Shown: in pieces, positions 1 to 6,061 of the stretch
Position numbering within the stretch: the first letter of the stretch is position 1
Layout of the letters: each line of letters begins with the position of its first letter
NCBI GenBank assembly: GCA_039026975.1
Contig: JBCCLI010000240.1
Coordinates: forward strand, 1-9,728
Length of the DNA stretch: 9,728 bases
Origin: JBCBKZ01 sp039026975
Lineage (GTDB): Bacteria; Bacteroidota; Bacteroidia; J057
Direction of reading: 5' to 3'
Made by a program: the position numbers and the translations under genes
Notes under the pieces: model-generated
Seen by the model: the letters and a program-made list of their open reading frames with translations, nothing else
Told to the model about the DNA's origin: nothing
Databases searched by the model: none

Positions 1-965
1 ACCTGGATATTAAAAGGACAGACAGTTTGATGGGAGCGGGGATGAGGGCTTTTCAACGTAATCCAGACTTGGAGGTGATGGCTGCCTACCAGACTTACTT
101 GAAACAGGACAAGGCTTTCTGGTTTGAATATATAGGCCTTGCAGATAGGTTTGGAGAGGATACACCTGAGGAGGTACAAGACTCTTTAATCGCTGTAAAC
201 ATAGGAGGCCTTATTGCTGATCCACGTCTCTTGGAGCTCATGGACTCTGTGGTAAAGGTTTTTCCTGAAGGGTACGACTTTGAAGTAGCCATAAGTCCAG
301 TCCTAAAACGATTTACCCTTATCTTTCCTGAAGTAGGGCTCCCTGCTTTTAGAACCCATGTGAATGGCTATATACCTGATGCTGATCTTAGCTATGTAGA
401 TCAGATTGTAAGTGTGCCTGGCTACATCAGTTTTGGGCTGCATTACTTTCTGGGAGAAACCTTTTCCTTCTACCCTCCTACTATCCCTCAATTTGTGAAA
501 AGACGCTTTCAGCCTGATTATATGGAAGTAGTCCTAGCCAAAGAAATAGCTGAACAGGTGGTAGGCCCTATAGATTTTCGTCAGAACAGAGCCCTCCTTG
601 ATAATATGGTCCACACCGGTATAAAGCAGTACTTGGTAGGAGAACTCATCCCCCATCAGCCTGACTCAGTGAAACTTTTCTATACTACCTCTCAAATGGA
701 ATGGGCCGAGTATTATGAACAGGCTGTCTATAAAGAGATAATAGATGTATTATATGATTCTGATTTTAAACTCCAGCAAGAGTACCTGGGAGAAAAACCC
801 TACACCACAAGTTTATCCATGGAGTCGGCTCCCAGATTAGGCCAGTTCACAGGTTGGAAAATTGTGGAGAGCTACATGAAAAATCACCCCGAGGTCAGCG
901 TGGCAGATCTGTGTGCCATGACAGATTATCAGCTGATATTTAGAGAGTCGAGGTACAAACCCTAG
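1..965 (+). CDS. gldB: Gliding motility lipoprotein GldB, 5'-truncated by the window edge
   Basis: The frame is open from base 3 with no stop before the window edge, so the TTG at 27 and ATG at 30 are internal codons and the true start lies upstream. About 320 residues are visible. The missing part would be the lipoprotein signal peptide, since the first visible residues (LDIKRTDSL) resemble the start of the mature protein. GldB recognition rests on the overall pattern: a YISFGLHYFLGETFSFYP core, an IPQFVKRRFQPDYM segment, and a C-terminal GWKIVESYMKNHPEVS...IFRESRYKP motif, the classic ending of the family. GldB is a membrane lipoprotein needed for gliding in Flavobacterium johnsoniae; its biochemical role is not settled. 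No gldC-like gene follows, although gldB and gldC are often adjacent. An imperfect hairpin (about 987-1015, core CCGCA/TGCGG) lies downstream but lacks a T-tract, so no terminator is claimed. Confidence 0.85.
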   Translation, partial: LDIKRTDSLMGAGMRAFQRNPDLEVMAAYQTYLKQDKAFWFEYIGLADRFGEDTPEEVQDSLIAVNIGGLIADPRLLELMDSVVKVFPEGYDFEVAISPVLKRFTLIFPEVGLPAFRTHVNGYIPDADLSYVDQIVSVPGYISFGLHYFLGETFSFYPPTIPQFVKRRFQPDYMEVVLAKEIAEQVVGPIDFRQNRALLDNMVHTGIKQYLVGELIPHQPDSVKLFYTTSQMEWAEYYEQAVYKEIIDVLYDSDFKLQQEYLGEKPYTTSLSMESAPRLGQFTGWKIVESYMKNHPEVSVADLCAMTDYQLIFRESRYKP

Positions 966-1046
966 GGTAGGGGGCTGCGAGATCTAGGTAAAACCGCAAG
1001 ACCCTGCGGCTCTACCAAGGCTACCAAAATATTTTGTATCTCTATT

Positions 1047-1076
1047 TTTGGTTCCAAAATACTTTTTGCATATTTG
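1047..1076 (+). promoter_or_regulatory. Candidate Bacteroidota-type promoter for the small basic gene
   Basis: A TTTG at 1047-1050 (-33-like) is followed after 18 bases by CATATTTG at 1069-1076, one mismatch from the Bacteroidota -7 consensus TAnnTTTG. Transcription would start near 1083, leaving a leader of about 18 bases before the ATG at 1101. The region is AT-rich, so chance matches are likely; a second perfect TAnnTTTG match (1043-1050) has no properly spaced -33 element. Confidence 0.3.
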
Positions 1077-1100
1077 CATTCCGTTGAAAAGAAGGATATT

Positions 1101-1271
1101 ATGTCTAAGAAATTTACCACCAAGAAATTAAGGCTGAGATCACGCGCTGAAAAGAGGCGCTGGAGCCTAAAGACGAATCCAAGGGTGAAGGGATTCAAGG
1201 CGAGCATAGAGCAGCAAAATTTGGATGTTATTCGTAGTCTGGAAGAAAAAGTGAAGGCTGCTACTACCTAA
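1101..1271 (+). CDS. Small, strongly basic hypothetical protein (56 aa)
   Basis: I do not recognise this family. The ATG at 1101 gives 56 residues. An in-frame TTG at 1074 would add nine residues, but it falls inside the likely promoter, so ATG is preferred. Residues 1-36 are dominated by Lys and Arg (MSKKFTTKKLRLRSRAEKRR, then WSLKTNPRVKGFK). Residues 37-52 look like an amphipathic helix (IEQQNLDVIRSLEEKV). No signal peptide or membrane segment is present, so the product should be cytoplasmic. The charge suggests RNA, DNA or ribosome binding, but that is inference only. That it is a real gene is supported by the terminator starting 25 bases after the stop and by a plausible promoter just upstream, which together make it a self-contained monocistronic unit. 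The 81-codon opposite-strand frame (962-1207) is regarded as a shadow. Confidence 0.6.
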   Translation: MSKKFTTKKLRLRSRAEKRRWSLKTNPRVKGFKASIEQQNLDVIRSLEEKVKAATT

Positions 1272-1296
1272 GGCTAAATGTTCATTAATTATATAT

Positions 1297-1323
1297 GGCT
1301 CTCTTTTTAAGAGAGCCTTTTTT
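1297..1323 (+). terminator. Strong rho-independent terminator
   Basis: Perfect 9-bp stem GGCTCTCTT (1297-1305) and AAGAGAGCC (1309-1317) with a 3-base loop, followed immediately by six T residues (1318-1323). It starts 25 bases after the stop of the 56-aa gene and separates it from the DUF5777 gene. Confidence 0.9.
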
Positions 1324-1376
1324 GATTACTTCAGGGGGGAGAATTTGCGTATTTATGTTTACTCACTAAAAGCGTT

Positions 1377-2231
1377 ATGCACTACCTTTCACAACTCCTC
1401 CAGCTCTTTTGTACCTTTTTCCTCTGCATAGCCTGTTTTTTTCAATCCTTCTCACAAGATTACCCTTACGTGTATCAGACGTTTAGAGGGACGCGCATAG
1501 TGAATGGACACTCTGTAGAGGTCAATGATCAGGGGGCGCTTACCTTCTGGATTTCCCACCGTTTTGGTCCCTTAAGTCAGGGAGCAGAAGGCTTAATAGG
1601 ATTAGATCAGGCTACTATCCGGCTAGGCTTGGATTATGGCGTAACTGACTGGCTGATGGTAGGCCTAGGAAGAAGTGGATTGCAGCGAACCTACGATACC
1701 TTTGCCAAAGCTAGAGTGCTCCGGCAGGGTAGGGAAGGGGGATGGCCTATTTCTGTTACCTGGTTGTCTACTGCGGCCGTGAGCACCCTAAATTCAGAAG
1801 GGATAGACTTCTCAGACAGGGTTACCTATACCCACCAGCTACTGATAGCCAGAAAATTTGGAGAGGCTTTTTCGCTCCAACTCATGCCTACCCTTCTACA
1901 CAGAAACCTCGCGGCAGTGGATGAAAAAAATGATATTTACGCCCTGGGCATAGCCCCCAGAATTCAGCTGAATAAAATGCTGGCCATTACGGCAGAATAT
2001 TACCTCCATCTTAGTGACGGCTTGGCCACAGATCCTGCCGATGGTTTCTCCCTGGCAGTAGAAATAGATACTAAGGGCCATGTGTTCCAGCTAAGCCTCA
2101 GCAATGCCAGGGGCATGATAGAGCGTTTCTTCATTACAGAAACAGAGGGAAGCTGGGATAGTCTTGATAATATCCACCTGGGGTTTAATATCACCCGAGA
2201 TTTCCGCATAGGGAAAAGAAAGAGGTATTAG
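1377..2231 (+). CDS. DUF5777 family beta-barrel-like protein
   Basis: This 284-residue protein has an N-terminal signal peptide: a hydrophobic run at residues 8-22 and likely cleavage after SFSQ near residue 27. The mature part carries the hallmarks I associate with DUF5777: GTRIVNGHSVE (38-48), HRFGPLSQG (61-69), GLDQATIRLGLDYGVTD (75-91), LLIARKFGEAFSLQL (155-169), GHVFQLSLSNARGM (234-247) and GFNITRDFR (269-277). The alternating polar and hydrophobic pattern and the aromatic-rich strands fit an outer-membrane or periplasmic beta-barrel. Function is unknown; from memory, relatives often sit in clusters with c-type cytochromes and YceI-like proteins. Here a cytochrome operon faces it from the far side of the AT-rich cassette. 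The ATG at 1377 is chosen because it starts the signal peptide directly. There is no Shine-Dalgarno, and the terminator at 1297-1323 isolates the gene from the one upstream. Confidence 0.85.
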   Translation: MHYLSQLLQLFCTFFLCIACFFQSFSQDYPYVYQTFRGTRIVNGHSVEVNDQGALTFWISHRFGPLSQGAEGLIGLDQATIRLGLDYGVTDWLMVGLGRSGLQRTYDTFAKARVLRQGREGGWPISVTWLSTAAVSTLNSEGIDFSDRVTYTHQLLIARKFGEAFSLQLMPTLLHRNLAAVDEKNDIYALGIAPRIQLNKMLAITAEYYLHLSDGLATDPADGFSLAVEIDTKGHVFQLSLSNARGMIERFFITETEGSWDSLDNIHLGFNITRDFRIGKRKRY

Positions 2232-2419
2232 CCCAGTCAGGTTTAACATTCTTTGAAGCCTGGGTTCTAGTCGACTTAGGGTGGAAATAATCTTTTTTCT
2301 GGAGGTAGGTATTAACAAAACCTACTTAAATAGGCTGGTAAATATACTTCATAAGTTCAAAGCTTTTTTTATTTTAGGACAGATTGAATTAGCTACTATC
2401 CTCAATTTAGGCTCACACT
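2232..2419. other. Intergenic leader at the left edge of the AT-rich cassette
   Basis: These 188 bases hold no supported gene. A hairpin (2303-2310 with 2320-2327, eight pairs including one G-U, nine-base loop) lacks a T-tract, so it is not called a terminator. TATTTTAG at 2370-2377 is a one-mismatch -7 candidate without a matching -33 TTTG. Bases 2333-2348 closely resemble 5444-5458 at the other edge of the cassette. Composition falls from that of the DUF5777 gene to clearly AT-rich within this stretch. Confidence 0.4.
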
Positions 2420-3169
2420 ATGTTGCTAACTGTTCTCGAATTTTTCCAAGGTACAGGTAAATTTTTACAAGAATCATGGGATCCTATTCAGGCTAATGTC
2501 CTTGTAGTGAGCTTAGTATCCTTTTTTGTAGGATTTGTCCTTCTACATCTTCATGATGAGGTAGTCTTATCATCTAGTATCTCCAAAAGCCTGCTATCAT
2601 TTTTAATGATTACCACCTTTATTCTAGCCTGGGGGGCAGTAGCTGTTTTTCTCTTGAGAATATTTTTTCCATCCTGGTTAGGAAGACCTGTTTCTGTCAG
2701 TTTATCCACCATGATCGTGGACCTAACTTTCTTTCAAAAAACCTTCCTTATTCTTCTCATTTCTCTTACAGTCTTGTTTGTCATCATTTCTAGTACGAGT
2801 ATAGCCATGAGAGTGGCTAAGGCTATTTTATCTAGAATACCTTCTCTACATAAAGGTTTAATAGGTGAAAAAGTTCCTTCGCCTAAGTCAGAGGTTGACA
2901 AATTAAAGTTAGTTCGCCTTCTCATAGAACATGCTAGAACGGAACAGGCCCTTAGTGTTTTGAGCGAATTAGGAAAAGAGCTAGGTGATCAGGTATTTAT
3001 GGACAGTGTTTCAAAGGTCAAGGCTAGATACAAAAGCTATCTCTTGGAAAAAGTAAGTGGTCCTCCTAATGACAGTCAGAGGGTAGAACTAAACAATATT
3101 AGAGAAGCTATCATTACTCTTTGTGGGCAATACGAGGAAGCGAAGGAAATCACATTAGCTTTAGGATGA
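2420..3169 (+). CDS. Three-TM membrane protein with C-terminal EAD11-like effector-associated domain
   Basis: The 249-residue protein has three hydrophobic segments, about residues 27-44, 57-83 and 104-128, and no cleavable signal peptide. A basic juxtamembrane stretch (131-157) leads to a soluble helical domain at 158-235. That domain reads DKLKLVRLLIEHARTEQAL..L.EL...LGD..., then KARYKSY and VELNNIREAIITL. This is the pattern of effector-associated domain 11 (EAD11): a short [L]..LI..G[R/K]TE[EQ]AL helix, a central 'L..R...L' helix and a closing '[E]LN.IR.A[LI]..L' helix. EADs are helical adaptor domains of bacterial conflict systems that bring effectors and NTPase/protease partners together through like-with-like pairing. 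A membrane anchor would tether such a partner, or would itself be the effector. No second EAD11 protein is in the window. It is convergent with the 728-aa gene, 85 bases away. No Shine-Dalgarno is seen; ATG at 2420 is the first start in frame. Confidence 0.7.
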   Translation: MLLTVLEFFQGTGKFLQESWDPIQANVLVVSLVSFFVGFVLLHLHDEVVLSSSISKSLLSFLMITTFILAWGAVAVFLLRIFFPSWLGRPVSVSLSTMIVDLTFFQKTFLILLISLTVLFVIISSTSIAMRVAKAILSRIPSLHKGLIGEKVPSPKSEVDKLKLVRLLIEHARTEQALSVLSELGKELGDQVFMDSVSKVKARYKSYLLEKVSGPPNDSQRVELNNIREAIITLCGQYEEAKEITLALG

Positions 3170-3254
3170 AAACCAGGATAGCCTGATCTTCAGTATTTCA
3201 AATCGCGAACATGATCGCAATATTGGATTAACATCAAAAAGTTTTTTAGATCAC
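3170..3254. other. Convergent intergenic gap
   Basis: This is an 85-base gap between two convergent stops, with no strong terminator on either strand. The best plus-strand candidate is ACCTA (3253-3257) / TAGGT (3264-3268) followed by TTTT. It has only five pairs and lies over the last codons of the opposite gene, so it is reported as weak. Confidence 0.3.
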
Positions 3255-5441
3255 CTATTCTCTTAGGTTTTTGAAGATATCCTTTACTTTCTTGATGAGC
3301 CTACTTTCAAATTCTGGGTCAATTAAAAATTTAGGTTCTATCGCAATAGAATACTCAAGGTATTTTGATTGAGGAAAATCGGAGGGGATTTCTTTCCTAT
3401 TCTGGCAGAGGGCGATAATCGGTTTCCCTAGTACAAGGGCCATACCAAACTCTAAATATACATTTGGCCGGCTATCAGAAAAATCCACAATCACAGCCTC
3501 ACATTTATTTAGCATACTCCAAATAGATTTCATGACTATTTGAGAGTCTTCTTTACTGGCATGATAGCAAGTAAATCCTTCTCTAGTAAGGTATTTCTCT
3601 ATTTCTTTGTAAACATTGTCCTTATAGTTCCAGGCTTGAATGACGAAAATGGAGTTTCTTTCAATTGGCTCACTCACTTCGGGTAAGAATAGCTTATTAG
3701 GCTTAACAATGATTTCCCCAGGTTTCAGCTCTATCCCTTGAGGTTTTTTAGTTTCAGACATGGGTTCTAGTTCAGTCTTTAAGAGTTGGTTGGCTTTTAT
3801 GATTCCTCCACTTTTTGATTTCAAATATCTTTCGAGGTTGTTAGATAGATATTGGTTTTTTGAGTCAATATTTACTAATTCAAAAGTTAGGGGGAATTTA
3901 GCAAATGGCCCTCTCTCCTTGATCATTTTATTTTTGATTTTAGCACTGGCCACAAGTATTTCCTTATCACTTACTAAATGGACAATATCCCCACTTCTCA
4001 AACTATTATAATGGGCCAGATTTTCTTTTGACCTTTTAAGGCCCCACATCTGTTCCTTAATTCCTAAGCTTATGTTTTTCTTAGTAGCAACCAGATAATA
4101 TTCATCTGCCATTTTGATCTCTTCCTTTTTATATGTCTTCCTGATGTTCAGCCAACGAATGGCTTCAGCTTTATCAATTTCAAGGATCTTTATAGATAGT
4201 TTGAATTGATTTTTCGGAAGGGTAAAATCAATATTTTTTTTCGACTTTTCATGGAAGTATATGAATAAATCTTTTCCATAGTCTGTGCCTTCTATATTCT
4301 CTTGATCTACTTTATCTACTTCAATTATGCCACATAGTCTTCCATTTTTGTTGCTAAACAAGAAGATCACATCTTTCTTTTTGATAAGAAAGTAGGTTCC
4401 CCTATACGGAACAAATTCTGCTGTTTCCTTTAACACCTTGCTTTGGAGGGCCTCAAAAATTATATTTTCATCTTCAAATAGTCGGTAATAAGAAATCTCC
4501 TTTCTTTTATCGAGGAAAACTCGTACCTCTTTTTTATCTATTTCTTCCTCATTTTCTTTGAATAAATACCGATAATAAAAGAAAGAGTCTGTTTTAGTTC
4601 TAGGGATTACAGCACTCATATTAAACGTTGGGGCATGGGGATGATAGTCAAACGAGAGTGCCTGTATGGTACTGTATTGCCTATTATATATTAGGGCTGG
4701 AGCTATTTTCTCAAATAGGATTTTAAGTAAGTAATAATGATACTTGAAATATTTTGGAGGAGAATAAATTCTTTTAATGACAATAGAATTTCTTCGAACA
4801 ATATCCAAGACTCCTTTAAAGGTCCTCCTCTCCTCACTATGTTCTCTGTTAACACAGTTAGCTTTATCAAATGTGAGGGCAGCTACATCTTCATCCTGAT
4901 AAGAAAGAATTAAGCCCATATAATAGAAAGCATAACCAAAAGGGTGGTCCCGTGATAATTTTTTTATAAAATGGAAATCTTCAGCTGTATTAGCCAGGCG
5001 GACTTTGTAATCCCCTTCTTTTAGGAAGATTTGATATTTAGATTTAGGAAAAGAAATCTTCTGTCCTTGTGGGAACTCTTCTGATTTTCTTAGGATATAG
5101 CTGAGACCATCTTCCCTAATCTCCTGAAAATTACGGGTATCATCGAACGGGGAATCATTACTGTAAGTATTACAGATCTCTTTAAACTCTAGTACAAGAG
5201 GTTCAGGAGCTGAAAGATATAGTCTCTTACTGACTAACTTTAGCACCTTGAACTCTAATAACCCTACATATTCAGTCTGAAGAATAATCAGGTCATTCTC
5301 ATACAGAAATGTCCAAAAATTTCGTGCTTCATCAGTAAACTTAGTTTCTAAAAGTATAATCTTATCATAGGAGAATGCCTCACTGTTTACATAGAAAATT
5401 CTTGAAGTTACTGGAATTTGAATACTAAGATTTTTATACAT
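3255..5441 (-). CDS. Multidomain conflict-type protein: EVE/PUA-like module plus nucleoside-deoxyribosyltransferase/TIR-like C-terminal domain
   Basis: This 728-residue protein has no signal peptide or membrane segment and should be cytoplasmic. Residues 1-440 are unrecognised; 158-215 look helical and faintly TPR-like (HPFGYAFYYMGLILSYQDEDVAALTFDKA). Residues 445-530 resemble the EVE/PUA-like fold: EYYLVATKKN, then MWGLKRSKEN, then LRSGDIVHLVS and KFPLTFELVNI. A proline-, lysine- and glutamate-rich linker (555-595) follows. Residues 596-728 match the N-(deoxy)ribosyltransferase-like/TIR-like family: SIFVIQAWN, SIWSMLNKCEAVIVDFS, the signature RPNVYLEFGMALVLGKPI (E664 aligns with the catalytic Glu of nucleoside 2-deoxyribosyltransferases), then IPSDF...YLEYSI. 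Such domains cleave N-glycosidic bonds of nucleotides or NAD-like molecules or bind nucleotides; which applies here is unknown. The gene is markedly AT-rich compared with the operon to its right. ATG at 5441 is the first start, without a Shine-Dalgarno. Confidence 0.75.
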   Translation of the reverse strand: MYKNLSIQIPVTSRIFYVNSEAFSYDKIILLETKFTDEARNFWTFLYENDLIILQTEYVGLLEFKVLKLVSKRLYLSAPEPLVLEFKEICNTYSNDSPFDDTRNFQEIREDGLSYILRKSEEFPQGQKISFPKSKYQIFLKEGDYKVRLANTAEDFHFIKKLSRDHPFGYAFYYMGLILSYQDEDVAALTFDKANCVNREHSEERRTFKGVLDIVRRNSIVIKRIYSPPKYFKYHYYLLKILFEKIAPALIYNRQYSTIQALSFDYHPHAPTFNMSAVIPRTKTDSFFYYRYLFKENEEEIDKKEVRVFLDKRKEISYYRLFEDENIIFEALQSKVLKETAEFVPYRGTYFLIKKKDVIFLFSNKNGRLCGIIEVDKVDQENIEGTDYGKDLFIYFHEKSKKNIDFTLPKNQFKLSIKILEIDKAEAIRWLNIRKTYKKEEIKMADEYYLVATKKNISLGIKEQMWGLKRSKENLAHYNSLRSGDIVHLVSDKEILVASAKIKNKMIKERGPFAKFPLTFELVNIDSKNQYLSNNLERYLKSKSGGIIKANQLLKTELEPMSETKKPQGIELKPGEIIVKPNKLFLPEVSEPIERNSIFVIQAWNYKDNVYKEIEKYLTREGFTCYHASKEDSQIVMKSIWSMLNKCEAVIVDFSDSRPNVYLEFGMALVLGKPIIALCQNRKEIPSDFPQSKYLEYSIAIEPKFLIDPEFESRLIKKVKDIFKNLRE

Positions 5442-5693
5442 GTGGCTGGAAATATCCTAAAGAAGCAGGGAACGTGAGAATATCCTTCTACTTATATACA
5501 AATGTTAATATAAGGACATTAAATTTTTTAAGCTATATGTTTTTTGAAAAAGTATCATGGAGAATACTTTTTTTACATCCGAAAAAAATAACTATTTGGA
5601 TTTTATGGGATTAGTGCTTGCTAAAAATAGGTTATTCCACTAGCATAGATGTAGGTATACAAGAAAAGTAGTAAGAATTAGACTGAGGTTTAT
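5442..5693. other. AT-rich intergenic region upstream of the 728-aa gene
   Basis: These 252 bases contain no supported gene on either strand. They should hold the minus-strand promoter of the 728-aa gene. The best -7 candidate is AACATTTG (complement of 5499-5506), one mismatch from TAnnTTTG, but no well-spaced TTTG was found. The inverted repeat at 5547-5572 lies about 105-130 bases upstream of the start codon. The right part is the downstream flank of the decayed gene ending at 5694; a weak CTGAG/CTCAG hairpin (5683-5701) spans its stop. Confidence 0.4.
5547..5572. repeat. Perfect 9-bp AT-rich inverted repeat
   Basis: AAAAAGTAT (5547-5555) and ATACTTTTT (5564-5572) are separated by eight bases, with a T-run continuing to 5574. 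The A-tract/stem/T-tract layout could act as a weak bidirectional terminator between the decayed operon end and the 728-aa gene, or as an operator for the latter. The stem has only one G-C pair. Confidence 0.4.
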
Positions 5694-6054
5694 TCACTCA
5701 GCAGGAGATTTCCTTTTTTGAAGAAAGATAGTGTCCTTTATCCCCTCCGCATAACCAAGCACATGATTCCGTAAAACGATAGAGATTTCCTCAAATTAAG
5801 GATGAATAAAGATAAAAGAAAGATTCTCACTAGCTCCAGTAATCTCATTGAACTGGAAACTTCCCAATCGGTCTATTGGTCCTAATGGCTCATCCTCCCT
5901 CTTTGACTCTAGCTAAATAACTGCTCCCCCAATGGGGTATAGAGTATCCGCGTCTAGTACAAGGCCATCCGCCTGAAAATGGCAGTTACAGGAAAATAGC
6001 AAGAAAAGAGTAAGCAGAAGGAAAGGGTAAGCTTGAATAGAATGGGGGATACAT
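5694..6054 (-). pseudogene. Decayed small lipoprotein with carboxypeptidase-regulatory-like domain
   Basis: No intact frame exists, but one minus-strand frame reads as protein throughout once lesions are allowed. From ATG at 6054, a C5 run (complement of 6044-6048) throws translation out of frame; with C4 it gives MYPHSIQAY, then hydrophobic PFLLLTLFLLFSC, a lipoprotein signal with lipobox LFSC. Next comes DGLVLDADTLYPIGGAVI, typical of the carboxypeptidase-regulatory-like (beta-sandwich) fold, then TAG (5915-5913). The frame resumes as LESKREDEPLG...LGSFQFNEITG...NLSFIFIHP, then TAA (5798-5796), then FEEISIVLRN...DTIFLQKR, ending with TGA (5696-5694). About 119 codons in all. It begins seven bases after the cytochrome stop, so it was the last gene of that operon. 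The two nonsense codons are certain. The frameshift is less so, because the frame is also open upstream into the cytochrome gene, where another start could lie. Confidence 0.75.
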
Positions 6055-6061
6055 GTTCTTA

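Noticed and set aside
1074..1100. TTG start adding nine residues to the 56-aa protein
   Set aside because: The TTG lies inside the predicted -7 box region, and the ATG at 1101 begins a coherent basic protein.
962..1207. 81-codon minus-strand frame opposite the small basic gene
   Set aside because: It overlaps the better-supported plus-strand gene, its promoter and part of the gldB downstream flank; its composition is that of a shadow of Lys/Arg-rich coding DNA, and no family resemblance is seen.
2303..2327. Hairpin GTAGGT/ACCTAC considered as a terminator for the DUF5777 gene
   Set aside because: No T-tract follows (TTAAATAGG instead), and the stem is short with a nine-base loop.
3241..3272. 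Possible bidirectional terminator between the convergent genes
   Set aside because: The only stem with a T-tail has five pairs and overlaps coding sequence; AAAAAG/TTTTTT at 3236-3247 has no GC stem.
3760..4011. 83-codon plus-strand frame inside the 728-aa gene
   Set aside because: It is an antisense shadow of the linker and EVE-like coding region, without start context or recognisable domain.
2240..5690. Transposon or prophage ends for the cassette
   Set aside because: No transposase, integrase, tRNA gene or terminal inverted repeats could be found; only a short imperfect direct repeat is seen.
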